This document shows, piece after piece, positions 50,952-60,215 of a DNA stretch of 64,000 nucleotides (its first letter is position 1; each line of letters starts with the position of its first letter). The position numbers and the translations under genes are program-made. Location of the stretch: contig NZ_LMIR01000002.1 of NCBI RefSeq assembly GCF_001429165.1, positions 1,601,261-1,665,260 of the forward strand. The letters are read 5' to 3'. The notes under the pieces are model-generated. The model was not told the origin of the DNA. It searched no databases and was given only the letters and a program-made list of their open reading frames with translations. This stretch comes from Agromyces sp. Root81. GTDB lineage: Bacteria > Actinomycetota > Actinomycetes > Actinomycetales > Microbacteriaceae.

Positions 50952-51901
50952 CCGGCGTCATCCGTGTCGGCACCCGGGGCAGCGCACTCGCGATGGCCCA
51001 GACCCGTCAGATCTCCGAGCGGCTCGCCGCGGCCGCCAAGGCCGAGATCGAGCTCGTGCCGATCACGACGCAGGGCGACACCTCGCGGGCGTCGCTCGCC
51101 TCGATCGGCGGCACCGGGGTGTTCGCCGCGGCGCTTCGCGAGGCGCTCCTCGCCGGCGAGTGCGACGTCGTGGTGCACTCCTTGAAAGACCTGCCGACCG
51201 CCGAGCACGAGGGGCTGCGCCTCGGCGCGGTGCCCAAGCGCGCCGACGCCCGCGACGCGCTCTGCGCGCGTGACGGGTTCACGCTCGCGACGCTGCCCGA
51301 GGGCGCCCGTGTCGGCACCGGTTCTCCGCGGCGCATCGCCCAGCTCGGCGCCGCCCGCCCCGACGTGGTCGCCGTCGACCTGCGCGGCAACGTCGACACC
51401 CGGCTCGGCATGGTCGAGTCCGGCGAGCTCGACGCCGTGCTGCTCGCCGCCGCCGGGCTCGGCCGCCTCGGCCGCTCCGATGCGGTGACCGACCTGCTGC
51501 CGCTCGGCGACTGGCCGACCGCGCCCGGGCAGGGCGCGCTCGCGATCGAGGTGCGCCGCGAGATCGGCGACCGCTCGCTCGAGCGCGCGCTCGAGGCGGT
51601 CGACCACAAGACGACCCGCGCGACGGTGCTCGCCGAGCGGCTCGTGCTCGCGGGTCTCGAGGCCGGTTGCTCGGCTCCCATCGGCGCCACGGCGTTCATG
51701 GAGGACGAACTTCTCTTCCTGACTGCGACGGTGTACAGTGCCGACGGGGCCCGGCGACTCGTGAGTTCGCACGCGGCAACCCCCGAGAGCCGCTCGGCCG
51801 CCGACCTGGCGGATGCGGCACGCGACGTCGCCGACCGCGCCGTCTCGGAACTCCTCGGCAACGGCGCCGCTGAACTTGCACCACCTGAGGGGTCGCAGTG
51901 A
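50948..51901 (+). CDS. hemC: Hydroxymethylbilane synthase, 317 aa
   Basis: Joins four porphobilinogens into hydroxymethylbilane. Cys241 in GLEAGCSAPIG attaches the dipyrromethane cofactor. VGTRGSALAMAQT, VVHSLKDLPT and VDLRGNVDTRL are the expected substrate-binding segments. The ATG lies within the hemH stop. Confidence 0.97.
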   Translation: MTGVIRVGTRGSALAMAQTRQISERLAAAAKAEIELVPITTQGDTSRASLASIGGTGVFAAALREALLAGECDVVVHSLKDLPTAEHEGLRLGAVPKRADARDALCARDGFTLATLPEGARVGTGSPRRIAQLGAARPDVVAVDLRGNVDTRLGMVESGELDAVLLAAAGLGRLGRSDAVTDLLPLGDWPTAPGQGALAIEVRREIGDRSLERALEAVDHKTTRATVLAERLVLAGLEAGCSAPIGATAFMEDELLFLTATVYSADGARRLVSSHAATPESRSAADLADAARDVADRAVSELLGNGAAELAPPEGSQ

Positions 51902-52710
51902 GCGAATTCGAACCGTTGACAGGCGCCATCAACCTGCCCGCTTCTGCCGGCAAGCCGCTCGCCGGTTGGCGAGTGCTCGTGCCGCGCGGCGGGCCATGGG
52001 GCGATGGCGTCGCCGCGGCACTGCGCGCCCGCGGCGCCTCGCCGGTGATCGCCCCGCTGATCAACTTCGCGCCGACCGACGACCAGCCTGCGCTCGAGGC
52101 GGCGCTTGCCAAGCTCGCCGCGGGCGGCTTCGACTGGCTCACCGTCACGAGCGCGACGACCGTCGACGTGCTCTCGACGTACGACGCGGTGATCCCCGAG
52201 ACGACGAAAATCGCAGCGGTGGGAGAGACCACCGCTGCCGCTCTCGTTGCCGCCGGGTACCACGCCGACATCGTGCCGTCCGAGGAGAACTCGGCCCGCG
52301 GCCTGCTCGAGGAGTGGGAGGCCGCCACCGAAGGGGCATCCGGCCTTCGCGTGCTGGCATTGCGCTCGGCGATCGCCAAGCAGGTGCTCTCGATCGGCCT
52401 CGCCCGCATCGGGCACCACGTCGAGGCCGTCGTCGCCTACCGGACGATCGGCGTCCCGGTCTCCGCGAAGGTCGCCGACGACGTCCGTTCCGGCCGGGTG
52501 AACGCGGTGCTCGTGACCTCCGGCAGCGTCGCCGAACAGGTGCAGGAGCAGCTCGGACCGATTCCCGAGTCGATCCTCGTGGCCGCGATCGGCCCGCAGA
52601 CGAAGAAGGACGCCGCCCAGGTCGGTCTCCGGGTCGACGTCGTCGCGCGCGAGCGCACGGCCGAGTCGCTCATCGACGCCGTGGTCGACGCGGCGACCGC
52701 GAAGGCCTGA
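51898..52710 (+). CDS. hemD: Uroporphyrinogen III synthase, 270 aa
   Basis: Two alpha/beta lobes typical of HemD: WRVLVPRGGPWGDGVAAALRARGA at the N terminus, DWLTVTSATTVDVL, and the weakly conserved VLVTSGSVAEQV and AAIGPQTKKDA. It closes hydroxymethylbilane to uroporphyrinogen III. GTG start overlaps hemC by 4 bp. Confidence 0.92.
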   Translation: MSEFEPLTGAINLPASAGKPLAGWRVLVPRGGPWGDGVAAALRARGASPVIAPLINFAPTDDQPALEAALAKLAAGGFDWLTVTSATTVDVLSTYDAVIPETTKIAAVGETTAAALVAAGYHADIVPSEENSARGLLEEWEAATEGASGLRVLALRSAIAKQVLSIGLARIGHHVEAVVAYRTIGVPVSAKVADDVRSGRVNAVLVTSGSVAEQVQEQLGPIPESILVAAIGPQTKKDAAQVGLRVDVVARERTAESLIDAVVDAATAKA

Positions 52711-52718
52711 CCCACTGG

Positions 52719-52747
52719 CTCGAGGCCTCGAGAAGGTACCCTGGTAC
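52719..52747. promoter_or_regulatory. Two palindromes after hemD, before the acyltransferase gene
   Basis: CTCGAGGCCTCGAG (52719-52732) is a perfect 14-bp palindrome and GTACC-CT-GGTAC (52736-52747) follows directly. A -10-like TACGAT lies at 52745-52750. The pair may terminate hemD transcription or control the next gene. Confidence 0.45.
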
Positions 52748-52806
52748 GATCCGAGTCCGTCTAGCGTGCGATGCGCGACGCCGGCGCTCCTGCCTATCAT
52801 CGGCAG

Positions 52807-54084
52807 ATGACGACCGCAACACAGCCAGATTCGCCGCGCACACGCACGGCTCGATCTCTCGCAGATCGTGTGATCGGCCTCGATTTGGCTCGATTTCTTG
52901 CCCTGATCGGGATGATGGCCACTCATCTCTGGGTGGGAGGGGATGAAGCACCTGCTCTGACCGCGGCGCTGGAGGGAAAGGCCGCCGCCCTGTTCGCCCT
53001 CCTGGCGGGGGTCGGCATCGTGCTCACCACTCGAACCGCGCTTGCCGAGGGCCGAGTGGGCGCGGCGAGTCTCGCCGTCTTCGGCCGGGGGCTGGCGCTC
53101 ATCTTTGTCGGTCTGACACTCGGGCTGCTGCCGAACTTCCTCCTCGTCATCCTCGTCTACTACGGCGTCACCTTCTGGCTCGTCATTCCGATGCTTCGCT
53201 GGTCGAGTTCGGCGCTCATCGCTCTGGCAGCCGCATGGGCCGTGCTGTGGCCCTTCCTGTCCTCGATTCTGCGCGCGCCGCTTCGCGATCCGATCGAACT
53301 CGAAAGCGCGAACTGGGCGAATCTCGCCGATCCGATCACGTTTGTTCGCGGGCTCTTCGTCAGTGGCGCGTATCCAGCCTTCACCTGGGTGGTGTACACG
53401 ATGATCGGAATGGTTGTCGGCCGCCTCATCGTCGCTGCCTGGAAGCGCGGAGCCATCCGATCGGTTGGGCTGCGGTTGGCGGCCGTCGGTGTGGTCGTTG
53501 CGGTGGCAGCATCGGGGCTCAGCGCACTTCTCGCTGGTCCGCTCGGCGGCCTTGCAGCGCTTGCGCATGAAACGCCCGCCGACGGCGCTCCTGTGCGCCA
53601 AGTCTTCTATGCACAATCGATGGGCGCACCAGTTCCGGGCAATCTGTGGTGGCTCACATCGCCTGCGCCGCACAGCGGTACGTTCTTTGATCTTGCCATC
53701 ACCACTGGTACCGCCCTTTTCACCATCGGGCTGTGCCTGGCAATCGGTTCCGCGATGAATTCGCTCGCCAAGAGGATCCTTGCACCCGTGACGGGTGCAG
53801 GTGGTGCACCACTCACCATCTACGCAGCGCATATTGTGGCAGCATCAGTGGCCCTGATTCTGACCTCTCTCGCGGGAGCGGATTCGGCTGGGCGCCCCCC
53901 GTGGCAGATCGACAGCCCGCAGCTCTGGGCCCTGCACATCGCGGGAGCGCTGCTCATCGGGTGGGTGCTCACATTGATCAAACGCCGAGGTCCTCTCGAG
54001 ACATTCGTCAGTTGGTCGGGCCGCTGCTTCGCGAAGCTTTCGCACGACAGGCGGGGGACGCCGCGACGTAGGCTTGACGGGTGA
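52807..54084 (+). CDS. Multi-pass membrane acyltransferase-like protein (HGSNAT/DUF1624-DUF418 type), 425 aa
   Basis: About ten helices begin with [24 protein letters not shown], the pattern of heparan-alpha-glucosaminide acetyltransferase-like and DUF418 proteins. [17 protein letters not shown] near the C terminus is also typical. Codon third positions are clearly less GC-biased than the haem genes on either side. It separates hemD and hemB yet overlaps hemB by 4 bp. No link to haem is known; an acquired gene is likely. Confidence 0.8.
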   Translation: MTTATQPDSPRTRTARSLADRVIGLDLARFLALIGMMATHLWVGGDEAPALTAALEGKAAALFALLAGVGIVLTTRTALAEGRVGAASLAVFGRGLALIFVGLTLGLLPNFLLVILVYYGVTFWLVIPMLRWSSSALIALAAAWAVLWPFLSSILRAPLRDPIELESANWANLADPITFVRGLFVSGAYPAFTWVVYTMIGMVVGRLIVAAWKRGAIRSVGLRLAAVGVVVAVAASGLSALLAGPLGGLAALAHETPADGAPVRQVFYAQSMGAPVPGNLWWLTSPAPHSGTFFDLAITTGTALFTIGLCLAIGSAMNSLAKRILAPVTGAGGAPLTIYAAHIVAASVALILTSLAGADSAGRPPWQIDSPQLWALHIAGALLIGWVLTLIKRRGPLETFVSWSGRCFAKLSHDRRGTPRRRLDG

Positions 54085-55079
54085 GCTCCACCCCCGTTCC
54101 CCGTGTCCGCCCGCGCCGCCTGCGTGAGACCCCGGCGCTGCGCCGCCTCGTCTCCGAGACCCGGCTGCACCCCGCCGAGCTCGTGCTCCCGATCTTCGTG
54201 CGCGAGGGCGTCTCCGCCCCGGTGCCGATCGGCTCGATGCCGGGCGTCGTGCAGCACTCGCTCGCGAGCCTGCCCGATGCCGTCGAGCAGGCCGTGGTCG
54301 CGGGCGTCGGCGGCGTGATGCTGTTCGGCGTGCCGGAGGTGCGCGACGCGCGCGGCTCGGGTGCCACCGATCCCGACGGCATCCTCAACGTCGCGACCAG
54401 GGTCGCCGCCGAGGCATCCGCCGGCCGGCTCGTCGTGCAGACCGACCTGTGCCTCGACGAGTTCACCGACCACGGCCACTGCGGCGTGCTCGACGAGCGC
54501 GGCCGCGTCGACAATGACGCCACCCTCGAGCGGTACACGGCGATGGCGCTCGAACAGTCGCGGGCCGGCTCCGAGCTGCTCGGCCTCTCGGGCATGATGG
54601 ACGGCCAGGTCGCCGCCGTGCGCGACGCGCTCGACGACGCCGGGCACAGCGACACGGCGATCCTCGCCTACTCGGCGAAGTACGCGAGCGCCTACTACGG
54701 CCCGTTCCGCGAGGCCGTCGAGTCGACCCTCGAGGGCGACCGCCGCACCTACCAGCTCGACCCGGGCAACCGTCGCGAGGGCCTACGCGAGGCGATGATC
54801 GACATCGACGAGGGCGCCGACGTCGTCATGGTCAAGCCCGCCGGCAGCTATCTCGACGTGCTCGCCGACGTGGCCGCGGCCTCCGAGGTGCCCGTGTGGG
54901 CGTACCAGGTGTCGGGGGAGTACTCGATGATCGAGGCCGCCGCGGCCCATGGCTGGATCGACCGCAAGCGCGCCGTGATCGAATCGGTGCGCGGTATCCG
55001 CCGCGCCGGTGCCGACGCCGTGCTCACCTACTGGGCCGTCGAACTGGCCGAGTGGATCCGGAACGGAGACGCCGCATGA
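54081..55079 (+). CDS. hemB: Porphobilinogen synthase, 332 aa
   Basis: Condenses two 5-aminolevulinates. The Schiff-base lysines are in [15 protein letters not shown] and [10 protein letters not shown]. The metal loop reads [15 protein letters not shown], which keeps two of the three zinc cysteines, one being replaced by Asp. GTG start within the preceding stop; overlaps hemL by 4 bp. Confidence 0.96.
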   Translation: MSSTPVPRVRPRRLRETPALRRLVSETRLHPAELVLPIFVREGVSAPVPIGSMPGVVQHSLASLPDAVEQAVVAGVGGVMLFGVPEVRDARGSGATDPDGILNVATRVAAEASAGRLVVQTDLCLDEFTDHGHCGVLDERGRVDNDATLERYTAMALEQSRAGSELLGLSGMMDGQVAAVRDALDDAGHSDTAILAYSAKYASAYYGPFREAVESTLEGDRRTYQLDPGNRREGLREAMIDIDEGADVVMVKPAGSYLDVLADVAAASEVPVWAYQVSGEYSMIEAAAAHGWIDRKRAVIESVRGIRRAGADAVLTYWAVELAEWIRNGDAA

Positions 55080-56467
55080 CGAACTCGACGACGAACCCGA
55101 ACGGTGAGGGTTTCGAGACGCTCGCTTCGCTCGCTCCTCAACCCGCGGGCGCTACCAACGACGAACTCTTCGCCCGCGCGCAGGCCGCGATCCCCGGCGG
55201 GGTGAACTCGCCCGTGCGGGCGTTCCGCTCGGTCGGCGGCACCCCCCGGTTCCTCGTGAGCGCCCGCGGCCCGTACGTCACCGACGCCGAGGGTCGCGAG
55301 TACGTCGACCTCGTCGCCGGCTGGGGCCCGGCGATCCTCGGCCACGCCGATCCCCGGGTCATCGAGGCGGTGACGGAGGCCGCGGCGCGCGGCCTCTCGT
55401 TCGGCGCTTCGACTCCGGCCGAGACCGAGCTCGCCGAGCTCGTCGAGCAGCGCGTCGGCCCGATCGAGAAACTGCGCCTCGTCTCCACCGGCACCGAGGC
55501 GACGATGAGCGCCATCCGGCTCGCCCGCGGGTTCACGGGCCGCGACCTGCTCGTGAAGTTCGCCGGCCACTACCACGGGCACTCCGACGGCCTCCTCGCC
55601 GAGGCCGGCTCCGGCCTCGCGACCTTCGCCCTGCCCGGCTCCGCCGGGGTGCCGGCCGACATCGCTGCGCTCACGCTCGTGGTGCCCTACAACGACCTCG
55701 ATGCCCTCCGTGCCGTGTTCGCCGAGCACGGCGACCGCATCGCGGCGGTCATCACCGAGGCGGCGGCGGCCAACATGGGCGTCGTGCCCCCGGTCGCCGG
55801 GTTCAACCGCGCCGTCGTCGAACTCGCCCACGCGCACGGCTCGCTCGTCATCTCCGACGAGGTGCTCACGGGCTTCCGGGTCTCGGCCGCCGGCTGGTGG
55901 GGCCTCGAAGACGGGTCGAACACGGCGTACACGCCCGACCTCATGACCTTCGGCAAGGTCATCGGCGGCGGTATGCCGGTCGCCGCACTCGGCGGTCGCG
56001 CCGAGATCATGGAGCAGCTGGCCCCGCTCGGCCCCGTCTACCAGGCGGGCACGCTCTCGGGCAACCCCGTCGCCGTCGCAGCCGGCGTCGCCACCCTGAG
56101 GGCAGCGGATGCCTCGGTGTACCGCAAGCTCGACGCCACGGCCGAGGCCATCAGCGACGCGGTCGCTGCCGCACTCGACGCCGAAGGCGTCGCGCACCGC
56201 GTGCAGCACGCGGGCAACCTCTTCAGCTTCGTGTTCGGCGAGGAGGCGGCGGCCGCCCCCGTGCGCGACTACGCGACCGTGCAGCGGCAGGAGTCGTGGC
56301 GCTACGCCCCGTTCTTCCATGCCATGCTCGACGCCGGGGTCTCGCTGCCGCCGAGCGTGTTCGAGGCGTGGTTCGTCACCGCGGCGCACGACGACACGGC
56401 GATCGCCCGGGTGTTCGAAGCCCTTCCGGCAGCGGCGCGCGCCGCGGCATCCGCAACTGCGGGTTGA
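55076..56467 (+). CDS. hemL: Glutamate-1-semialdehyde 2,1-aminomutase, 463 aa
   Basis: A PLP enzyme that makes 5-aminolevulinate from the HemA product. Lys294 in [13 protein letters not shown] binds [31 protein letters not shown] and [14 protein letters not shown] are diagnostic. The N-terminal residues before [12 protein letters not shown] include a repeat-derived [12 protein letters not shown]. Last gene of the second haem block. Confidence 0.97.
   Translation: MTNSTTNPNGEGFETLASLAPQPAGATNDELFARAQAAIPGGVNSPVRAFRSVGGTPRFLVSARGPYVTDAEGREYVDLVAGWGPAILGHADPRVIEAVTEAAARGLSFGASTPAETELAELVEQRVGPIEKLRLVSTGTEATMSAIRLARGFTGRDLLVKFAGHYHGHSDGLLAEAGSGLATFALPGSAGVPADIAALTLVVPYNDLDALRAVFAEHGDRIAAVITEAAAANMGVVPPVAGFNRAVVELAHAHGSLVISDEVLTGFRVSAAGWWGLEDGSNTAYTPDLMTFGKVIGGGMPVAALGGRAEIMEQLAPLGPVYQAGTLSGNPVAVAAGVATLRAADASVYRKLDATAEAISDAVAAALDAEGVAHRVQHAGNLFSFVFGEEAAAAPVRDYATVQRQESWRYAPFFHAMLDAGVSLPPSVFEAWFVTAAHDDTAIARVFEALPAAARAAASATAG
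55108..55148. repeat. 41-bp TTCGAGACG-family repeat inside hemL
   Basis: Matches the hemY copy at 38534-38574 at 40 of 41 positions and is read in the same frame. It lies within the first 25 codons, ahead of the enzyme's conserved start. Confidence 0.9.
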
Positions 56468-56487
56468 ACTAACCGATGGTCGCTGAG

Positions 56488-56512
56488 TGTTCCATCACCG
56501 GCGAATGGAACA
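56488..56512. promoter_or_regulatory. HipB operator 1: GTTCCA-N11-TGGAAC
   Basis: TGTTCCAT and ATGGAACA are perfect inverted arms. The same GTTCCA-N11-TGGAAC form occurs again at 56558-56580, and a lone GTTCCA at 56518 serves as the -35. Repeated inverted sites ahead of hipBA are the norm for HipB autoregulation. Confidence 0.75.
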
Positions 56513-56517
56513 TTGTT

Positions 56518-56546
56518 GTTCCATAGTGGCTTCGATCGGATAGAAT
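56518..56546 (+). promoter_or_regulatory. Promoter of hipBA
   Basis: GTTCCA (56518-56523) and TAGAAT (56541-56546) are spaced by 17 bp and lie between the two palindromic operators. Confidence 0.6.
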
Positions 56547-56557
56547 GTAACACGCGT

Positions 56558-56580
56558 GTTCCATTGGCCATCGGTGGAAC
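56558..56580. promoter_or_regulatory. HipB operator 2: GTTCCA-N11-TGGAAC
   Basis: Same arms and the same 11-bp spacing as operator 1, with centres 69 bp apart. It lies just downstream of the -10 and upstream of the ribosome site CGGAGG. Confidence 0.75.
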
Positions 56581-56604
56581 GTCAGCGTCCCATCGGAGGT
56601 GGAT

Positions 56605-57162
56605 GTGCTGATAAACGATCTCGTCGAGCTCGGCGAACTCATCCGGAAACGCCGCACCGAACTGGACCTATCGCAGACCGAACTCGCCGAAAAGGTTGGC
56701 GCGACCAGACAGTGGGTGTCCCGCCTCGAGAAGGGCAAGAACGACGTCACTGCGTTGCGGCTGCTTGCAGTCATCGACGCTCTCGAATTGAATCTCGACG
56801 TCCGTGCGCCGCTCCGCGGCCCGGTGACGGACTACCCGACATCCCTGGTTCCACGCTCGACGCTTGACGCGATCACCAAGCCCGCCTCCATGTATCAGGT
56901 CAGCGGCGTCGGGGCCCACGTCGTCAAATCGATGTTGCCGGATATGCCCAGCTTCTCCGCACAGGCACGGTTGGCCGACTCGCTGTCTCCGCTTCAGAAG
57001 CGTCTCGTGGAAGTGGTAGGGCTCAACAACTTGGGCCCGACGATCCTTGAAATGATCGGTACGTCGAAGACGGACACGATTCAGAAGGCACTCAAAGATG
57101 CTGCCGCCCCTGCCGCCGAGCGGAAGCAGATCGCCCCGAAGCCGGAAGATGTCGATGGCTGA
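56605..57162 (+). CDS. hipB: HipB-like antitoxin and autorepressor, 185 aa
   Basis: An XRE helix-turn-helix (LGELIRKRRTELDLSQTELAEKVGATRQWVSRLEKGKNDV) followed by a long extra C-terminal region (about 80-185), which makes it roughly twice the usual HipB size. GTG 56605 is preferred because GGAGG lies 5 bp before it. It overlaps the toxin gene by 14 bp. Confidence 0.85.
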   Translation: MLINDLVELGELIRKRRTELDLSQTELAEKVGATRQWVSRLEKGKNDVTALRLLAVIDALELNLDVRAPLRGPVTDYPTSLVPRSTLDAITKPASMYQVSGVGAHVVKSMLPDMPSFSAQARLADSLSPLQKRLVEVVGLNNLGPTILEMIGTSKTDTIQKALKDAAAPAAERKQIAPKPEDVDG

Positions 57163-58459
57163 ACAGTTGGACGTCTACCTGTACGGGGTGAACGTTGCGG
57201 CCTTGGAACTGCTCGGCCCGCAGCAGTACCGGCTCGCGTACCGCACCGAATGGCTCGACGATCCCAATCGCATGCCGGTCAGTGCGTCGTTGCCGTTGAC
57301 CCCAAAACCCGCGACCGGCGCCGTTCTCGCCGCGTACCTCGACAACCTGCTCCCGGACAACGCGGACGTCCGCGACCGGTGGGCGGTCGACGCCGGGCTT
57401 GCCACACCCGAACCGTTCCACCTGCTCCGGGTGTACGGCGCGGATGTCGCCGGCGCGATTCAGTTTGCTGAACCGGGAACAGACCCGAACGCCAACGGGG
57501 AACGCACACCGGTTAACGACCAGGGGATCGCTTCGAGGATCCGAGCGATCCGCGAGGACGACACGAGCTGGCAGGACCCGGACCGGGACACTGGCTACTT
57601 CTCCTTAGGCGGCGCCCAGGGGAAGTTCTCACTCGGTAACACCGGTGACGGATGGTACGAACCGACCGGGAACCATCCGACCACCCACATCCTGAAACCC
57701 CGGGTCCGACAGCAAGTGGACGGTGAACTCATCGAGTACATCGCGATGACCGCAGCCACCGTCGCGGGGATCAACACAGCCCCGGTCGCGATCCAAGAGT
57801 TCGACGGTGAACGCGCCCTGGTCGTCGACCGGTTCGACCGTATCGTCAATGACGATGGGACCATCATCCGCGTCCACCAGGAAGACATGGCGCAAGCCCT
57901 CGGGGTCCCGCGGTTGCGGAAGTACGAATCGAAAGGCGGGCCCGGGTACCGGGACATCATCCGCCTCCTGGACACGTATGTGCCGGAGGAACGGAGGGCC
58001 GTCTCAATGCTCACATTCACCCAAGCGTTGGTGTTCTCGTGGATGGTGCTGAACACCGACGCGCATGCGAAGAACTACTCGGTGTTCATTCGTCCGGACG
58101 GGCTGGACCTCACCCCGCTGTACGACGTCAGCAGCTTCATCCCGTACGCGGGTCACATCGACGATGACCGACGGGCAACCGGGATCGCCTTCCGAAAATC
58201 GAAGCTGTCGATGCGGATCGCTGCGGACTATGAAGCAGGAGAGCAGTCGTGGTTTGAATGGTTGGCGGTCGCGCGTGAAACGGGGCTTGACCGGGCGGCG
58301 CTCTCTCGGTGGGGTGGGCTGCTCGCGGAACGCCTCCCGGAGTTGATCAACGCGATTGCAGGCACGCTCCCCGGCCACCTGCAGACCGACGTCGTCGCAC
58401 GTTTCGTCGACCGCATTGAGATCCGGTCGAGACAGGTGAGTCAAGCGATCGCGAAGTAG
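57149..58459 (+). CDS. hipA: HipA-family serine/threonine kinase toxin, 436 aa
   Basis: All HipA parts are present: N-terminal couple_hipA region (VYLYGVNVAALELL), ATP loop SLGGAQGKFSL, catalytic LNTDAHAKNYSVF and DFG-like LTPLYDVSSF. E. coli HipA phosphorylates glutamyl-tRNA synthetase and causes persistence; targets vary within the family. Codon choice (GGG, CCG) differs from neighbouring genes. ATG 57149 or 57155 may start it. Confidence 0.9.
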   Translation: MSMAEQLDVYLYGVNVAALELLGPQQYRLAYRTEWLDDPNRMPVSASLPLTPKPATGAVLAAYLDNLLPDNADVRDRWAVDAGLATPEPFHLLRVYGADVAGAIQFAEPGTDPNANGERTPVNDQGIASRIRAIREDDTSWQDPDRDTGYFSLGGAQGKFSLGNTGDGWYEPTGNHPTTHILKPRVRQQVDGELIEYIAMTAATVAGINTAPVAIQEFDGERALVVDRFDRIVNDDGTIIRVHQEDMAQALGVPRLRKYESKGGPGYRDIIRLLDTYVPEERRAVSMLTFTQALVFSWMVLNTDAHAKNYSVFIRPDGLDLTPLYDVSSFIPYAGHIDDDRRATGIAFRKSKLSMRIAADYEAGEQSWFEWLAVARETGLDRAALSRWGGLLAERLPELINAIAGTLPGHLQTDVVARFVDRIEIRSRQVSQAIAK

Positions 58460-58566
58460 ACGCCACATGGAGTCCACGGCAGGAGGAGACCACCGCCCAC
58501 CAAACCGTTATCGCTTTGTGGGGCGTCGACTCGCCGCCCGGCGCGCGACTCGGGCAGGATGGAAGC

Positions 58567-58935
58567 ATGGCGAAACTGCGCGTGCACACCGACCGGATCG
58601 AGGTGCACCTGACCGCGGCCGAGAAGTCGCTCGCGCTCCGCTCCGACGACCTCGTGGTGCAGCGCGACGACATCCGCTCGGCGACCATCACCGACGACCC
58701 GTGGATCTGGATCCGCGGCATCCGCCGTCGCGGCACCGAGATCCCGCTCGTCGTCGCCGTCGGCGTGTGGAAGTACCACGGCGGTTCCGACTTCGTGATC
58801 GTCAAGGGCAAGCGGCCGGCGGTCGTGCTCGAGCTCGCCGCCGGCGAGTTCACCCGCATCATCCTGAGCACGAACCACGCGGGCGAGCTCATCGACCGGT
58901 TGAAGATCACCGCGACGCCCGACGTCGCCGACTGA
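58567..58935 (+). CDS. Hypothetical beta-rich protein, 122 aa
   Basis: A soluble, beta-rich sequence (RVHTDRIEVHLTAAEKSLALRS, then VVAVGVWKYHGGSDFVIVKGKRPAVVLEL) that looks like a bacterial PH-like domain. GGAAG precedes the ATG. GC-rich codon use marks it as a resident gene, unlike hipBA. No function recognised. Confidence 0.72.
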   Translation: MAKLRVHTDRIEVHLTAAEKSLALRSDDLVVQRDDIRSATITDDPWIWIRGIRRRGTEIPLVVAVGVWKYHGGSDFVIVKGKRPAVVLELAAGEFTRIILSTNHAGELIDRLKITATPDVAD

Positions 58936-58976
58936 TCATCCCCGTGCGCGGCCGATGAGCCGCGGCATCCGCTCGC

Positions 58977-59357
58977 TCAGGCGAAGGCGAAGAGCACGAA
59001 TCCGATGAGCGGCAGCGTGCCCTGCACGAGTGCGGGCTTCAGGTAGCCGCGTCCGGTGGTCGTCAGCACGGCCGCCGCGAGGAACATGCACGCGGTCGCG
59101 AAGAGCACGAGGGTCTTGCCGACCGGCATCGCGCCCGCCCAGTAGAGGGCGAGTCCGAGCGCGGCGCCGATGCCGAGGAAGAGGTTGTAGAAGCCCTGGT
59201 TGTAGGCCATGGGCTTCGTGACGTCGGCCGCGGCCTGGTCGGCCACGCCGAAGCGCTTCCAGGTCGAGGGCCGGGTCCACCAGACGCTCTCCATGAGGAA
59301 GATGTAGCCGTGCAGCAGCGCGGCGAGGGCGACGAACACGCTTCCGATGACGGCCAT
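58977..59357 (-). CDS. DUF1304 family membrane protein, 126 aa
   Basis: Four helices with the family motifs LHGYIFLMESVWWTRP and NQGFYNLFLGIGAALGL. Function unknown. The stop of the preceding gene lies about 40 bp away in convergent orientation. Confidence 0.9.
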   Translation of the reverse strand: MAVIGSVFVALAALLHGYIFLMESVWWTRPSTWKRFGVADQAAADVTKPMAYNQGFYNLFLGIGAALGLALYWAGAMPVGKTLVLFATACMFLAAAVLTTTGRGYLKPALVQGTLPLIGFVLFAFA

Positions 59358-59396
59358 GCCGCGATCGTAGCGGGCAAGCCCTCGGGCGTCGTCAGC

Positions 59397-60047
59397 TCAC
59401 GCCGCGAACCGCTCAGCCGTCGCGAACCGCTGCGCCGCCGCGAGCGTGGCAGCGAGCGCCGCCCGGTGCGTGCCCTCGACATCGGCATTGACGACGGTCG
59501 GCGCGAAATGCACCTCCTCGACGTCGGAGATGCCGATGAAGCCCAGCCAGTCGCGGAAGAACGTGGTCGTGAAGTCGGCTCCGAACGACGGCGGCAGCCC
59601 CTCGGCGTAGACCCCGCTCGTGTACACGACGAAGGCCCGCTTGCCCTCCAGCAGGCCGCGGTACCCGGTCTCGGGCGAGAACGCGAACGCCCAGCCCGGC
59701 TGGGTGATGACGTCGACGAGCTGCTTCAGGGGATACGGCACTCCGGCGTTCCAGAAGGGCACGTTGAAGACGTAGGCGTCGGCGGCGGCGAAGCGGTCGA
59801 ACACGACGCGTGCCTCCGACCAGGCCCGCTCCTCTGCGGCGCTGTGGCCTCGGCCGGCGAACGTGGCCATCTTCGCCCCGGCCGCGACCGTGCCGAACTC
59901 GGGCAGCGAGCCGTCGAAGACGTCGAGGCGATCGACGGTGAGTCCGTCGTCGATCGTCTCGAGCTCGCCGATGAAGCGGGTCGCCAGTTCGAGCGAGCGG
60001 CTGGCGTCGCCCCTGGCGGAGGCGTTGACGTGCAGGAGGTGAGTCAT
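59397..60047 (-). CDS. azoR: FMN-dependent NADH:quinone/azo reductase (AzoR family), 216 aa
   Basis: A flavodoxin-fold two-electron reductase: LLHVNASARGDASRSLELA binds FMN phosphate, and PFWNAGVPYPLKQLVDVITQPGWAF is the AzoR hallmark. It reduces quinones and azo compounds with NADH. Divergent from an HxlR regulator, which is the standard control pair for quinone stress. Confidence 0.92.
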   Translation of the reverse strand: MTHLLHVNASARGDASRSLELATRFIGELETIDDGLTVDRLDVFDGSLPEFGTVAAGAKMATFAGRGHSAAEERAWSEARVVFDRFAAADAYVFNVPFWNAGVPYPLKQLVDVITQPGWAFAFSPETGYRGLLEGKRAFVVYTSGVYAEGLPPSFGADFTTTFFRDWLGFIGISDVEEVHFAPTVVNADVEGTHRAALAATLAAAQRFATAERFAA

Positions 60048-60145
60048 CAGGGTTCCTTCACTGGTGTTCGGCGGGGGATCCGGGAATGGATCGCCTCGCG
60101 TTGCGGTTTCGATCGTCACATCGCCCTGAGCGCCGGCACCAGCAG

Positions 60146-60159
60146 GCACTTCAGAGTGC
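60146..60159. promoter_or_regulatory. GCACT-N4-AGTGC, HxlR operator candidate
   Basis: Perfect 5-bp arms around TCAG in the azoR-hxlR divergent region. HxlR proteins typically bind sites with ACT/AGT arms of this spacing. Confidence 0.5.
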
Positions 60160-60215
60160 CGTGGGATGCCGCAGGTGCCCATCCATCCGTCGTCGACCGA
60201 GAGCTTGGAGACCCA

